A stretch of DNA of 64,000 bases, taken from the NCBI RefSeq assembly GCF_026802175.1, contig NZ_CP113797.1, forward strand, positions 372,001 through 436,000. Reading direction: 5' to 3'. This stretch comes from Thermocoleostomius sinensis A174. Lineage in GTDB: Bacteria > Cyanobacteriota > Cyanobacteriia > Elainellales > Elainellaceae. A program made the translations under genes and the position numbers. Shown piece after piece: positions 1 through 9,539 of the stretch (within the stretch, counting starts at the first letter, position 1; each line of letters begins with the position of its first letter). Below the pieces are notes generated by a model. That model made no database searches. It was not told the DNA's origin and worked only from the letters and a program-made list of their open reading frames with translations.

Positions 1-2
1 AA

Positions 3-107
3 TTAACTGGAGAATTTAAACTAGAACACGGTCAAGTTGAGAGAAGAGCCGTACAGAAACGCCAGGTGAACGACAACAATAGAGACAAAGAGCAAGATAA
101 AGAGTAG
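3..107 (+). CDS. Possible C-terminal end of a gene cut by the window edge
   Basis: An open frame enters from the left edge and stops at TAG (105-107). It would encode about 34 residues of a very hydrophilic, charged tail rich in Arg, Lys, Glu, Asp and Gln. No family is recognisable. The stretch is short enough to be open by chance; only the absence of a stop before 107 and a plausible polar C-terminus argue for a gene. Confidence 0.25.
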   Translation, partial: LTGEFKLEHGQVERRAVQKRQVNDNNRDKEQDKE

Positions 108-660
108 ATAAATACTATTCAGATGCAATGACTGCAAATCCTGATGAAATTGCTAATTAAGTTGATCCATTAACCAATTTGTAAGATAGATCTGCCTATG
201 CACTAAGTGACTCTATACAATCTGTCTTTAATACTCTCCATAGTCTCTCGAGGTTCAACAACACAGATTACCCTGCTGGAAAGACGGCGTGCTAGACCAG
301 CGATCTCAATGATTAAAATCGTCTCCCATAACGAAAAATAACATTGATCGGCAAACGATGAAAAGGTGAATGACAAAAGTTTCCCCACCTGTTACTGGTT
401 TTAGTTTGTTTGTACCATACTTTCTACGCTAGCGCTAGTGTCTAAGCAGGCAAAAGATAGCCCGTCTGTCTAGAGCTAAAGTAACCCCGCTTTGAAGCTA
501 AAGTTGTCATCACAACATGGGCGATTCTCCATAAAACTTGACAACCAGCCTGATGAATCACCCCTGATGCTTGCCTTGACGGAATTGAGTTGCTCGACGA
601 TAGTGTGGGGCCGCTGCTGTGGCTGCCCCCCGCACTTGCCTCACTTATCTCACTATCTTT
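108..660. other. Non-coding stretch left of opcA
   Basis: No convincing gene is seen. Short open frames on both strands here lack ribosome binding sites and family resemblance. A GC-rich imperfect hairpin (about 608-632, GGGGC arms with one mismatch) lies just past the opcA stop on the minus strand, but no T-run follows, so it is not called a terminator. Confidence 0.5.
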
Positions 661-2004
661 TTAACGACCTTGCATCAGCTTGAGGATTTTAGCCACCACA
701 TCCATGCTTTCCTCGTACAGCGGATCACGTCCCCATCGCTGAAGTTGCTGGCTTAGCAAAAACTCAGCTTTTTGATCGTTCGTCGCGGTTACTTGCTCGG
801 TGCGACAAGACTGAGCGCTGCCCCCTGCTTCCATACGCATACAGCCCGTCGTTTCTGAGCAAAGAATTGTGCAACAATTGGCATTTAAATTAGTGGAATC
901 CAATCGTAACCCAATCAAATCCCCAATAATTTCACCTGCGTCCGCGGTAGGAATAGCTGCTAGTTCCGCTTGAATGGTGATACCGTTTGAGCCTTTGAAC
1001 TGAATGTGCTTGAGGTCATAGTCTCCGCCTTCTTCCTGGTAAGACACGGGTTCCCAATCCAAGCGGCTGGCAAACCATCCCAAAAACATCAGGGCTTGGG
1101 CTGCATTGCCCTTCTCATAGTCGATGCTAATGCGATCGACATCCCCCAAGGCGCTACGACGTTCCGGTGGATCAAACGCTGACGCTGTCAGTTCCTGCCA
1201 AGCCGAGAGCCGGTGCCAGTTCAAGTCGGCAACCGACGTTTCTGCTTCGATCAGTTCTTGAATTTTGAGGAATTCTGATTCTGGGTCGCTGAAATACGAC
1301 GAATCCAAAATAATGCAGTTACAGCTTTCCTTCAGCTTCTTGAACAAATCTTGTTCAGGGTTTGGAGTAGCTTTCCACCATACAAATTTAGGCAAACCCG
1401 GAATCAGTAACGCCGCAACCGTACTGCCAACACGGTTGAGGGCGGCTTTTGTACCGCGTAAGGTGATGTATTCACAGCAGATTAAGCTGCCCCCAGAGGT
1501 GGTCTTTTGAATGGGACAATAGGCCGAAACTTGAGCCGTCACGCCCTCATCGTCATGACCAAGGGTAGGAGAGAGGGTAATAATCCGACAGGGATTTTGT
1601 ACCGAGATGGCCTCGCTGAGCGTGTAGCCGCGTTGATCGGAATTTGCAAACGTCAGTTTTTCAGGCGGCAATTTTGCCACTTCTTCGCGCAACCGAGCCA
1701 ATGTTTCAGTATCAACACGCCCTGTCATCCGCAATCCATAGGCTTTCTGAGCTTTCAGCACGGCATCTTTGGTATCACCACCGTGAAAGCCATCGATCGG
1801 CCCATCATAGAAGCCCAGAATGGCCAAAAGTTGTTGAAATTCTTCTGGTTCATACACCACCATACTAAAGGTCGAGGCGCGGATGGCGGCAGGAGCTCCT
1901 TTCTCGACATTCTGGCTATGCCAAATTTGGCTCAGTTCCGCTTCGATCTCACTCGGCGAAATATCTTTGGGTTTTTGTAAGGTAACAAGAGGTGTGGTAG
2001 TCAT
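661..2004 (-). CDS. opcA: OpcA, glucose-6-phosphate dehydrogenase assembly/activator protein
   Basis: OpcA is the allosteric effector that oligomerises and activates cyanobacterial glucose-6-phosphate dehydrogenase, the entry enzyme of the oxidative pentose phosphate pathway used for dark metabolism. The product is about 447 residues. A peptidoglycan-binding-like helical segment near residues 55-95 (ILGFYDGPIDG, then KDAVLKAQKAYGLRMTG) precedes the OpcA body, which has several cysteines (SLICCEY, NCCTILCSE) that could serve redox control. I start at the ATG ending at 2004 (MTTTPLVTLQ); the frame stays open upstream, but those residues look like translated spacer. It lies 102 bp downstream of zwf on the same strand, the usual cyanobacterial arrangement, and is probably co-transcribed with it. 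Confidence 0.93.
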   Translation of the reverse strand: MTTTPLVTLQKPKDISPSEIEAELSQIWHSQNVEKGAPAAIRASTFSMVVYEPEEFQQLLAILGFYDGPIDGFHGGDTKDAVLKAQKAYGLRMTGRVDTETLARLREEVAKLPPEKLTFANSDQRGYTLSEAISVQNPCRIITLSPTLGHDDEGVTAQVSAYCPIQKTTSGGSLICCEYITLRGTKAALNRVGSTVAALLIPGLPKFVWWKATPNPEQDLFKKLKESCNCIILDSSYFSDPESEFLKIQELIEAETSVADLNWHRLSAWQELTASAFDPPERRSALGDVDRISIDYEKGNAAQALMFLGWFASRLDWEPVSYQEEGGDYDLKHIQFKGSNGITIQAELAAIPTADAGEIIGDLIGLRLDSTNLNANCCTILCSETTGCMRMEAGGSAQSCRTEQVTATNDQKAEFLLSQQLQRWGRDPLYEESMDVVAKILKLMQGR

Positions 2005-2106
2005 GGGTGAATGCGTCAGTAGGGGAGATAAAAGATAAAGACTAAAGGCTGAAGGATAAAAGACCAAGGTGATTAATTCTTGTCTCCCTTATCCTTCTAT
2101 CCTTAC

Positions 2107-3636
2107 TTAAAGTCTGCGCCAACGTCGGCCGTCACGGTTGAGCAGCAGTTCTGCTTCGATCGGTCCCCAAGTACCAGCTTCATATAGAGGAATGGTTTCT
2201 GGGGCAGCGGGAGCATCCCACACGCTCAGCAGTGGAGTAAGAATGCGCCAAGATGCTTCGACTTCGTCGCCTCGAGTAAATAGGGTTTGGTCGCCCAACA
2301 TACAGTCCACCAATAGCCGTGCATAGGCATCGGTGTTGGCTTGCCCAAAGGCAGTATCATAGCGGAAGTCCATTTCCACCGATCGGGTTCTTAACGATGT
2401 ACCAGGAGTTTTTACTTCAAAGCGCATAGAAATCCCTTCATCGGGTTGAATTCGCATCGCCAGTACATTCGGATTCGCTTGTTTAGAAGCAGACTGGAAC
2501 ATTAAAAAGGGCACATCTTTAAATTGAATGGCGATCTCACTCACCTTTTTGGGCATCCGCTTGCCAGTGCGCAAATAGAAGGGCACGTCTTTCCAGCGCC
2601 AGTTGTCAATATTGAGCTTAATGGCGGCATAGGTTGGCGTGGTAGAAGTAGGGCTGGCTCCCTCTTCGTCGCGATAACCTGGAACCATCTTATTGTCTCG
2701 CCAACCGCTGGTATACTGTCCACGCACGGCCGATCGTTCTAGGCGCTCAACATCAGCAATATGCGTTGCCTGTAGCACCTTTACCTTTTCATTGCGAATG
2801 CTGTCAGCATCCAAAGAGTTAGGCGGTTCCATGGCTGTTAAGCAGAACAACTGCATCAGATGGTTTTGCACCATATCGCGTAGCGCCCCGGAGGTTTCAT
2901 AGTAACCTGCTCGCCCTTCTAGACCAACAGATTCCGCCACCGTAATTTGCACATGATCTACAAACTGCCGGTTCCACAGGGGTTCAAAAATGGCGTTGGC
3001 AAAGCGAAACACCATCAAGTTTTGCACCGTCTCTTTACCGAGGTAGTGGTCAATCCGATACACTTGGCGTTCGTTGCAAACTTGCTGCACGATCCGATTT
3101 AAAGCTTGAGCCGAGGTCAAGTCTTTGCCAAAGGGTTTTTCAATCACCAACCGCTGCTTTTCCGGTTCTTTCAGCATTTCGGCGGCTCCTAGTTGCAAAA
3201 TCGCGCCCGAGAAGAAGCGGGGAGCCACAGCTAGATAAAATACTCGATTGCCACGGGTGCCACGTAGCTCATCTAGTTCCGATAGCCGTTGATTGAGCTT
3301 ATGATAACTATCGGCATTGTCCATATCGGCGGGACAGTAAAAGATGCCTCTGGCGAAGTCTTGCCAAATTTCTTCTTTCCCCAAGCCACCGCCGAACTGT
3401 TCAACGCCTTCCCTTAAATGCTCGCGAAAGAAATCATCGCTCCACTCGCGACGAGCCACGCCAACGATCGTCAACTCCGGCGGCAAGCGGCGTTCCAGTT
3501 TCATCTGGTAAAGAGCAGGGACAAGTTTCCGTTGGGTCAAATCGCCTGATGCCCCAAAAATCACCAAAATTTGCGGTTCTGGGACTCGATCTTGCTGTAG
3601 ACCAACGCGAAGGGGATTTTCAATAAGGCTAATCAT
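2107..3636 (-). CDS. zwf: Glucose-6-phosphate 1-dehydrogenase
   Basis: Oxidises glucose-6-phosphate to 6-phosphogluconolactone with NADP+, feeding the oxidative pentose phosphate pathway in the cytosol. The 509-residue protein is normal length. The N-terminal Rossmann motif GASGDL is at 28-33, EKPFG at 166-170, and the active-site signature RIDHYLGKE at 194-202. The gene follows fbp and precedes opcA on the minus strand. In many cyanobacteria these genes form an fbp-(tal)-zwf-opcA cluster; here no transaldolase gene lies between fbp and zwf. No clear ribosome binding site is visible before the ATG. Confidence 0.97.
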   Translation of the reverse strand: MISLIENPLRVGLQQDRVPEPQILVIFGASGDLTQRKLVPALYQMKLERRLPPELTIVGVARREWSDDFFREHLREGVEQFGGGLGKEEIWQDFARGIFYCPADMDNADSYHKLNQRLSELDELRGTRGNRVFYLAVAPRFFSGAILQLGAAEMLKEPEKQRLVIEKPFGKDLTSAQALNRIVQQVCNERQVYRIDHYLGKETVQNLMVFRFANAIFEPLWNRQFVDHVQITVAESVGLEGRAGYYETSGALRDMVQNHLMQLFCLTAMEPPNSLDADSIRNEKVKVLQATHIADVERLERSAVRGQYTSGWRDNKMVPGYRDEEGASPTSTTPTYAAIKLNIDNWRWKDVPFYLRTGKRMPKKVSEIAIQFKDVPFLMFQSASKQANPNVLAMRIQPDEGISMRFEVKTPGTSLRTRSVEMDFRYDTAFGQANTDAYARLLVDCMLGDQTLFTRGDEVEASWRILTPLLSVWDAPAAPETIPLYEAGTWGPIEAELLLNRDGRRWRRL

Positions 3637-3657
3637 GATAATGGAGGTGAATTGAAG

Positions 3658-3699
3658 GTTGGGGGTTAAGAGTCAGGGAGTGGAGGTTAGGAATCGGGG
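3658..3699. repeat. Degenerate heptamer tandem repeat (STRR-like)
   Basis: Six consecutive 7-base units can be read (GTTGGGG, GTTAAGA, GTCAGGG, AGTGGAG, GTTAGGA, ATCGGGG), consensus near RTYRGGR. Similar heptamers recur at several other places in this window. It sits in the spacer between zwf and fbp. Confidence 0.6.
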
Positions 3700-3885
3700 A
3701 GCAAAAGTAGGACCAAAAGAGTCAGTTCCATCGTTCATCCTTATGCCCCTCATCTTTTATCCTTTACCGTTTCTAGAAGAACTGGCTGTATTGCGTGGTA
3801 CGAACTGAATTCGCGCACCAGCATAGGCAATCAAGCTTAACAATGAATAAAGACAAGATTAAGCCTCGATCGCCTGCGTCAGTGT

Positions 3886-4953
3886 TCAGGATGAGGATGC
3901 CAGCAATTCTTGTTTTTGCCGATCGCCTTCCTGAATAAAGGACTCGACGAGAGCCACGTCTTCACGGCTGCCAATAATCAGCGGGGTGCGCGCGTGCAGC
4001 TTATCGGGGATAACATCCAAAATTTCCTGGGAACCAGTGCTGGCTCGTCCTCCAGCTTGTTCAACCAGAAAGGCTAACGGAGCCGATTCATACAGCAACC
4101 GCAGTTTGCCTTCTGGTTTTTTGACGGTTCCAGGGTAAAGAAACACACCGCCTTGAAACAGAATGCGATGAATGTCGCCTACCAGTGCTCCACTATAGCG
4201 AGCGGTATAGCCTTCATGTCGATGAACATAGCGAATGTAATCGCGGATGGAATCTTCCCACTGCCAGAAGTTTCCCTCGTTGACGCTATAAACCGGGCCA
4301 TGGTCGGGAATACGGATATTTTCTGCGGAAAGAATGAATTCTCCTAGGCTGGGATCGAGGGTAAAGGCATGAACACCGCGCCCGATCGAATACACCAACA
4401 AGGTGCTGGGGCCATAGAGAATATAGCCTGCTGCAATTTGGTTCCGTCCTGCTTGCAAAAGGTCTTTAGCCGAGTGATCAAGGTCTTCGCCTTCTTGGCG
4501 GCGAATTGAGAAAATTGAGCCAACGTTGAGGTTGATGTCTACATTGGAGGAACCGTCGATCGGATCGTAGAGTAGAGTGTAGCGACCGATCGGGCAATTT
4601 TCGGGAATGTAATAGGGGTTCTCCATCTCCTCGGATGCCAACCGGCACACCAGCCCGCTTTGCTGAAAAGCAGAGATAAATACCTGGTTGGCAAAAATGT
4701 CCATCTTTTTAACAGATTCGCCTTGCACATTGGTGCGCCCCGTAAATCCCAAGGCATCTTCGACTAATCCTGCCCGCGTCAACCGACGGGCAATCAGTTT
4801 GCCAGCCAAGGCAATACGATTCATCAAGGCGCTTAAATCTTGCGCTTCAGGAGAAAAACTTTGCAATTGTTGCAGCACATGCCGAGCCAGGGTTGTGCTG
4901 TCGCGATCGAGTGCATATTGATAGTCAAGGGCTAACGGTTCGATATCGGTCAT
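3886..4953 (-). CDS. fbp: Class I fructose-1,6-bisphosphatase
   Basis: Hydrolyses fructose-1,6-bisphosphate to fructose-6-phosphate in gluconeogenesis and possibly the Calvin cycle. The 355-residue product has the metal-binding signature DPIDGSSN at 130-137, the upstream SEEME metal site at 108-112, and the C-terminal substrate segment [12 protein letters not shown]. It is the single-activity class I enzyme, not the bifunctional GlpX-type FBPase/SBPase. A good Shine-Dalgarno (GGAGAGGAA) precedes the ATG at 4953. It is the first gene of the minus-strand fbp-zwf-opcA series; the 249-bp gap to zwf could hold a second promoter. Confidence 0.96.
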   Translation of the reverse strand: MTDIEPLALDYQYALDRDSTTLARHVLQQLQSFSPEAQDLSALMNRIALAGKLIARRLTRAGLVEDALGFTGRTNVQGESVKKMDIFANQVFISAFQQSGLVCRLASEEMENPYYIPENCPIGRYTLLYDPIDGSSNVDINLNVGSIFSIRRQEGEDLDHSAKDLLQAGRNQIAAGYILYGPSTLLVYSIGRGVHAFTLDPSLGEFILSAENIRIPDHGPVYSVNEGNFWQWEDSIRDYIRYVHRHEGYTARYSGALVGDIHRILFQGGVFLYPGTVKKPEGKLRLLYESAPLAFLVEQAGGRASTGSQEILDVIPDKLHARTPLIIGSREDVALVESFIQEGDRQKQELLASSS

Positions 4954-5387
4954 ACGGGTTCCTCTCCGTTAGTTAAGTAATGAGCAGCCGCAAATCCGGA
5001 GATTTTAGTTGCAGGTAGTAGGCAGTGCTGACCCTATTGGAATAGGTGTTCAGGTAACGCTGCGGCCCTTATATGGACGGTTTGATCAGGGCTTTCAATC
5101 TAAAATCATTACGGATTCAAGCTACCTCTACCTCCTATGATAGGAAGACCTTTTCAGAAGCGGGCTGAGCTTTAGGTCAATTACAGAAATCATCCTGGAA
5201 TCTATAGGGTTGAACTAGGTTGAACTCGCCTGAACCAGCAATTTGCTACGAAACGACACAAAACTTGACCGTTCCTCTCCTGAATTTAAAGAACCTATGC
5301 TAGGGCGATCGTCCATCCCCTCTGCGACAGATACTGAAAAACACAGATGTTTTAGTTGTTTGAGTCTTAGAAAATTTGGGAGGTTGT
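4954..5387. other. Divergent promoter region between fbp and pfkA
   Basis: These 430 bp separate the divergent fbp and pfkA starts and must hold both promoters. No conserved RNA or gene is recognised. Short inverted stretches such as CCTATTggAATAGG (around 5033-5046) are present but have no assigned role. Confidence 0.4.
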
Positions 5388-6467
5388 ATGGGCGGGCAAA
5401 AACGCATTGGCATTCTGACCAGTGGTGGAGATTGCGCCGGATTGAATGCGGTCATTCGAGCCGTGGTTCATCGAGCAGTCTCGGCCTATGACTGGGAGGT
5501 GGTCGGAATTTGTAGGGCCACGCAAGGGCTAATGCGACGCCCGTTGGATGTTGTGATGCTAGATATTCCCCAGGTTGATTCACTGCTGATGGTGGGTGGA
5601 ACGGTACTAGGCACGACCAACAAAGGTGATCCGTTTGCGTTTAGTATGCCCGATGGCACGCTGATCGATCGATCGGCTGAAATTACGACGGGCTATCACC
5701 TGCTGGGGTTGGATGCAATCATTGGCATTGGTGGGGATGGCAGCTTGGCGATTTTGCGACGCCTGGCCCAGCAAGGTGGGTGGAATTTAGTTGGCATTCC
5801 CAAAACCATCGACAATGATTTGGGCTGTACAGAACGATCGATCGGGTTTGATACGGCTGTGAATATTGCTACCGAAGCTCTCGATCGATTGCACTTCACG
5901 GCCGCTAGCCACTCGCGAGTGATGATTTTAGAAGTCATGGGTCGTGATGCTGGCCATATTGCCATCAGCGCTGGCATTGCAGGTGGGGCTGATGTGATTC
6001 TGATTCCGGAAATTCCCTACAGCATCGACAAAATTTGCGAGAAGATTCGACAACGGCAGGCACGGGGGCAAAACTTCTGCGTGGTCGTAGTAGCAGAATC
6101 AGTCAAAACCGAAACAGGTGAACCTGTGACAAAGTTGGAGTGTTTAGGACAGACCCGCTATGGCGGTATTGGTCAATATCTTGCCGATCGCATCTCGGCA
6201 GGCAGTGGGGCTGAAACCCGTGTCACGGTCTTGGGGCATGTGCAACGCGGGGGAGTACCGTCTCCGCTCGATCGCTTGGTGGCTGCCGCCTTTGGTGTCG
6301 CCGCTGTAGACCTCATTGCTGAGGGAAAGTTTGACCATCTTGTTACCTGGCAAAACCGACAAGTTGTCAGTGTCCCCATTGCTGAAGCAATTGCAGAGTA
6401 TGGCACTGTCGATCCGAACGGAACGCTGGTAAAAACGGCCCGGGGATTAGGAATTTGTTTAGGATGA
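5388..6467 (+). CDS. pfkA: 6-phosphofructokinase
   Basis: Phosphorylates fructose-6-phosphate to fructose-1,6-bisphosphate, the opposite direction to the neighbouring fbp. The 359-residue protein starts at the ATG at 5388, with GGGAGG a few bases upstream. The N-terminal phosphate loop is TSGGDCAGLNA. The donor site reads GGDGS, with glycine where pyrophosphate-dependent enzymes have aspartate, and the catalytic loop reads PKTIDND with the lysine typical of the mixed group III clade. That combination points to ATP as donor. It is transcribed alone and ends in a hairpin terminator before the tRNA gene. Confidence 0.94.
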   Translation: MGGQKRIGILTSGGDCAGLNAVIRAVVHRAVSAYDWEVVGICRATQGLMRRPLDVVMLDIPQVDSLLMVGGTVLGTTNKGDPFAFSMPDGTLIDRSAEITTGYHLLGLDAIIGIGGDGSLAILRRLAQQGGWNLVGIPKTIDNDLGCTERSIGFDTAVNIATEALDRLHFTAASHSRVMILEVMGRDAGHIAISAGIAGGADVILIPEIPYSIDKICEKIRQRQARGQNFCVVVVAESVKTETGEPVTKLECLGQTRYGGIGQYLADRISAGSGAETRVTVLGHVQRGGVPSPLDRLVAAAFGVAAVDLIAEGKFDHLVTWQNRQVVSVPIAEAIAEYGTVDPNGTLVKTARGLGICLG

Positions 6468-6480
6468 CAAACATTAGACC

Positions 6481-6516
6481 AGAAGCCAGTCGTATTCTAA
6501 ATCCTGGCTTCTTGTT
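6481..6516 (+). terminator. Rho-independent terminator after pfkA
   Basis: A perfect 9-bp inverted repeat, AGAAGCCAG (6481-6489) and CTGGCTTCT (6504-6512), with a 14-base loop is followed by TGTTTG. It begins 13 bp after the pfkA stop. Confidence 0.75.
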
Positions 6517-6577
6517 TGAATGGTCGTCTTAATTCAGTGTTCTACTCACGGTTTGCCATATCATCCGAACACGACAA

Positions 6578-6649
6578 AGCCGGTGATGAGATTTGAACTC
6601 ACGGCCGCTCGATTACGAATCGAGTGCTCTACCACTGAGCTACACCGGC
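6578..6649 (-). tRNA. tRNA-Thr(CGT)
   Basis: On the minus strand the sequence folds as a full cloverleaf. The acceptor arms GCCGGTG and CACCGGC pair over 7 bp. The D-arm contains GCTC...GAGC, the anticodon stem is CTCGA/TCGAG with loop TTCGTAA, and the T-arm carries GTTCAAATC. The anticodon is CGT, reading ACG (threonine). Position 73 is T and no CCA is encoded in the DNA. Confidence 0.96.
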
Positions 6650-6747
6650 AATAGCGTGATCCATTGTAGCAAATACAAGCTGCTTCTGTTTAGAGGTTCG
6701 ACTAAGTTTTGGGTAGCATGAATGAAAAAAATGACAAAATGAAGCCA

Positions 6748-7473
6748 CTACGGAGCTAGACGCGCTTTTTTCAGCCGCGTTGCTTCATACCATTCGGCAA
6801 TGGCAGGAACCCATGCCTTGAAGTGGGGCCAGATCAGTTCGCACAGTTCTTGGGCTTCTAGCTGAGCATCAGCTTTCCAGCGCAAATCTAGCAAATGCAT
6901 GAGCGATCGAACATTGGCAGACATGACCCAGTGTTGCCGTACATCAAAGGGAAGGATGCCACGAGCATGTTCTTCAGAAAAACCTTGCTGAATGCGATCG
7001 TAATAGCGATGGCACGCTGCCAAACACCACTCGATGTCTTGATGTCTCAGTTCTTTCGTGTACTCATAATGTTTGCCTTGGCGATCGGTGTATTGGCCTT
7101 CAGGACGCAAGTAGAACACTTCCTCTACATCGCGAGTGCCGCTGATGACATCAAGAATGCGCTTGCCGGTGTAGCGGAAACTTTGAACATCGAAGCTGAC
7201 GCCAACGCGATGTGTTCGCATCTGTTGCATGGTCGAGTGAGGGAAATAGCCACAGTTTAACGTGATTTGTGGATGTTCTAACGGTCCATAGTGGCCGCGA
7301 TTGCCAGCTAGCAAATTCTTGACAATAATCTCTCCGCACCGCGCTTCAGGAGGAAATCGATCGCGATCGTGCCAAACAAAGCTCTCTGCATAATCCTGAT
7401 GCATTGCGGCATAGATTACCTGCTGTGGATCAGATGTTTGTGAAATTACTTCAACCGTAAAGAAACGATCCAT
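6748..7473 (-). CDS. thyX: Flavin-dependent thymidylate synthase
   Basis: Makes dTMP from dUMP using FAD, NADPH and methylene-tetrahydrofolate, replacing ThyA. About 241 residues from the ATG at 7473 (MDRFFTVEVI). The ThyX signature region is present as RTHRVGVSFDVQSFRY, one residue longer between the HR and the serine than the textbook RHR-x7-S motif. The rest of the fold is intact, including the C-terminal RWKADAQLEAQEL segment. The frame extends six codons upstream, but those lack a better start signal. It is transcribed alone, downstream of the tRNA-Thr gene on the same strand. Confidence 0.93.
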   Translation of the reverse strand: MDRFFTVEVISQTSDPQQVIYAAMHQDYAESFVWHDRDRFPPEARCGEIIVKNLLAGNRGHYGPLEHPQITLNCGYFPHSTMQQMRTHRVGVSFDVQSFRYTGKRILDVISGTRDVEEVFYLRPEGQYTDRQGKHYEYTKELRHQDIEWCLAACHRYYDRIQQGFSEEHARGILPFDVRQHWVMSANVRSLMHLLDLRWKADAQLEAQELCELIWPHFKAWVPAIAEWYEATRLKKARLAP

Positions 7474-7603
7474 ACACCATACGCCAAACACAATTAGGTT
7501 TTACAGGATAGCGCTATTTAGGAAAAGTGGATGATGGCGGTGTGAGATCTTGCTATAGAAATTTTGTTAGGTATGGGTCAAATCAAAGAGGGGGATTCGC
7601 TAG

Positions 7604-7646
7604 TTGGTAATTGGTAATTGGAAACTGGTAATCGGCCAGTCGGTAA
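7604..7646. repeat. Heptamer tandem repeat, TTGGTAA type
   Basis: Consecutive 7-base units TTGGTAA, TTGGTAA, TTGGAAA, CTGGTAA, TCGGCCA and GTCGGTAA can be read. This is a short tandemly repeated repetitive sequence of the kind common in cyanobacterial spacers. It lies between thyX and the next minus-strand gene. Confidence 0.75.
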
Positions 7647-7753
7647 TGTTGATTCTGTCAACTCACTCCCGATGACCGATTCTCCTGTATCTAAAGGCTC
7701 TTGCCTAAATGAGAGAACACAAAGGCACTCACATCACCACAGAGCGATCGCAA

Positions 7754-8269
7754 CTAAGCTAAAACGAAATCTACTTCATTCGTGCCCTGAGTTTTGCCTT
7801 GTCCAGAAGTCATCTTCTTGCCATTCACTTCTACAGCAAAGGGAGTGCCGCCAAGGTTTAGATTATAGTCAGTTTCTTGTCCGGTATATCCGACACTAGC
7901 AATCATTTTGCGTTCTTTGCCGTCGGGTGTGTAGATGAATGCCAGCATTTGATTTTTGTTTTTTTGCGTGTCGCGGGCCCAGACAACCATATATTGCCGT
8001 CCCTGATAATCAAAAACTTTCGGCGCACGTGAGGGAACATACCGACCTGGTGCTCCAAAGCTAGCATCTAGAAACTTTTGCAGAGAGTCGTCTTTGACGA
8101 CGGCATAGCTAACTTCCTGTGCAGAAGTAGCTTCTTGGTCCCCAGCGCTTTCGGCGGGAGCCTCTTCTTTTCCACGATTTTTGAAGTAATCAACTGCCAT
8201 TTTGGTGCCGATCGCGCCAACAGTGGCAATTCCTGCACCTGCCAATATATTCCGAAGACGATTATTCAT
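7754..8269 (-). CDS. Membrane-anchored hypothetical protein
   Basis: 171 residues, family not recognised. Residues about 8-24 (ILAGAGIATVGAIGTKMAV) form a hydrophobic segment that could be an anchor or uncleaved signal. A charged, Glu/Ala-rich linker to about residue 52 follows, then a beta-rich domain with YMVVWARD and IASVGYTGQE. A GGAG motif 11 bases before the ATG supports the start. Probably exported or periplasmic-facing. Transcribed alone, divergent from the peptidase at 8447. Confidence 0.75.
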   Translation of the reverse strand: MNNRLRNILAGAGIATVGAIGTKMAVDYFKNRGKEEAPAESAGDQEATSAQEVSYAVVKDDSLQKFLDASFGAPGRYVPSRAPKVFDYQGRQYMVVWARDTQKNKNQMLAFIYTPDGKERKMIASVGYTGQETDYNLNLGGTPFAVEVNGKKMTSGQGKTQGTNEVDFVLA

Positions 8270-8446
8270 GGGCTTTCTGCTCCAAGTTAGTAAGTATCAC
8301 GATTTGCAACGCTAAGTTCGGTACTGTATCAGACTCTAGAAGACTCTGTACTAGGTTAATTCGCTTCTAATTAACATTTAAGGTTTGTCGTTCTGCTTGA
8401 GAAAGAACACTAAGATTGATCGTAATCTTCCAGAACTTACTGCTTT

Positions 8447-9508
8447 GTGGACTTGACAGTGAACTTGACATTTGAGTCGCTTGTGCAAACGATTACGGAA
8501 TTAGTGCTATGCCATTCACCTAGCGGTGTTGAAACTGAAGTCGATCGCTATTTGTTGCAACGGTTTGCAGCCCTTCAGGTGGAAGCATGGCTTGATGAGG
8601 CTGGCAATTTAATTGCGAAGTTACCAGGACGTCAGTCTGACCGAGCAATTGCCATCACTGCCCACAAAGACGAGATCGGAGCTTTGGTGAAGCGCATTGA
8701 TGATGCGGGTCGGGTGGAAGTGCGAAAACTAGGCGGGGCCTACCCATGGGTCTATGGCGAAGGTGTGGTGGATTTGCTGGGCGATCGGGAAACCATCAGC
8801 GGTATTCTCAGCTTTGGTTCGCGGCATGTGTCTCATGAGTCGCCCCAAAAAGCTCAGCAAGAGACCAAACCTGTGCGATGGGAAACGGCCTGGATTGAAA
8901 CTAAATGCTCTCTATCAGAGTTGGAAGCAGCAGGTATTCGTCCCGGTACCCGCATGGTCGTGGGCAAACATCGCAAACACCCCTTTCGGCTCAAAGATTA
9001 CATTGCCAGTTACACGCTCGATAACAAAGCCTCGATCGCCATTTTGTTAGCCTTAGCTGAGCAAATACAACAACCTGCTGTAAATGTGTTTCTTGTCGCT
9101 TCCTCCAAAGAGGAAGTAGGAGCCATTGGAGCGCTTTATTTTACACAACGACAAAAATTAGATGCCTTGATTGCTTTGGAAATCTGCCCATTGTCTAAAG
9201 AATACCCGATTGACGATAGCATAGACCCAGTATTGCTCTCTCAAGATGGATATGGGCTATATGACGAAGGACTGAATCAAGAGTTATACCAAGCGGCACA
9301 ACAGGTAGGCATTCCGCTTCAGTTTGCAGCAATCAGCGGGTTTGGCAGCGATGCCTCGATCGCCATGAAGTTTGGGCACGTGGCACGAGCAGCTTGTCTG
9401 GGCTTTCCCACTCAAAATACCCACGGCTATGAAATTGCGCATTTGGGGGCAATTAAGCGGTGCGTTGAGGTGTTACAGGTATATTGCTGTGAAAGGAATG
9501 CTGAATAA
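8447..9508 (+). CDS. M42 family metallopeptidase (glutamyl aminopeptidase/FrvX-like)
   Basis: A cytosolic di-metal aminopeptidase of the M42/PepA-TET family, 353 residues. Metal ligands and catalytic residues expected for the family are visible: H73 in TAHKDEIG, the aspartate in TLDNKAS, the glutamate pair in SSKEEVGA, an acidic residue in ALEICPLS, and a C-terminal histidine in NTHGYEIAHLG. The frame opens with GTG at 8447; a second GTG twelve bases later is possible. It converges with uvsE, the two stops being about 30 bp apart. The exact peptide substrate cannot be read from the sequence. Confidence 0.87.
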   Translation: MDLTVNLTFESLVQTITELVLCHSPSGVETEVDRYLLQRFAALQVEAWLDEAGNLIAKLPGRQSDRAIAITAHKDEIGALVKRIDDAGRVEVRKLGGAYPWVYGEGVVDLLGDRETISGILSFGSRHVSHESPQKAQQETKPVRWETAWIETKCSLSELEAAGIRPGTRMVVGKHRKHPFRLKDYIASYTLDNKASIAILLALAEQIQQPAVNVFLVASSKEEVGAIGALYFTQRQKLDALIALEICPLSKEYPIDDSIDPVLLSQDGYGLYDEGLNQELYQAAQQVGIPLQFAAISGFGSDASIAMKFGHVARAACLGFPTQNTHGYEIAHLGAIKRCVEVLQVYCCERNAE

Positions 9509-9539
9509 TGTCATGGGAACGATCGTCTCACTAACCATG

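Noticed and set aside
608-632. GC-rich hairpin after opcA
   Set aside because: It has a mismatch in the stem and no T-run on the minus strand, so it is not a convincing terminator.
492-683. 63-codon frame next to the opcA end
   Set aside because: Overlaps the opcA stop, lacks a ribosome site and has a low-complexity Cys/Pro/His tail typical of chance frames.
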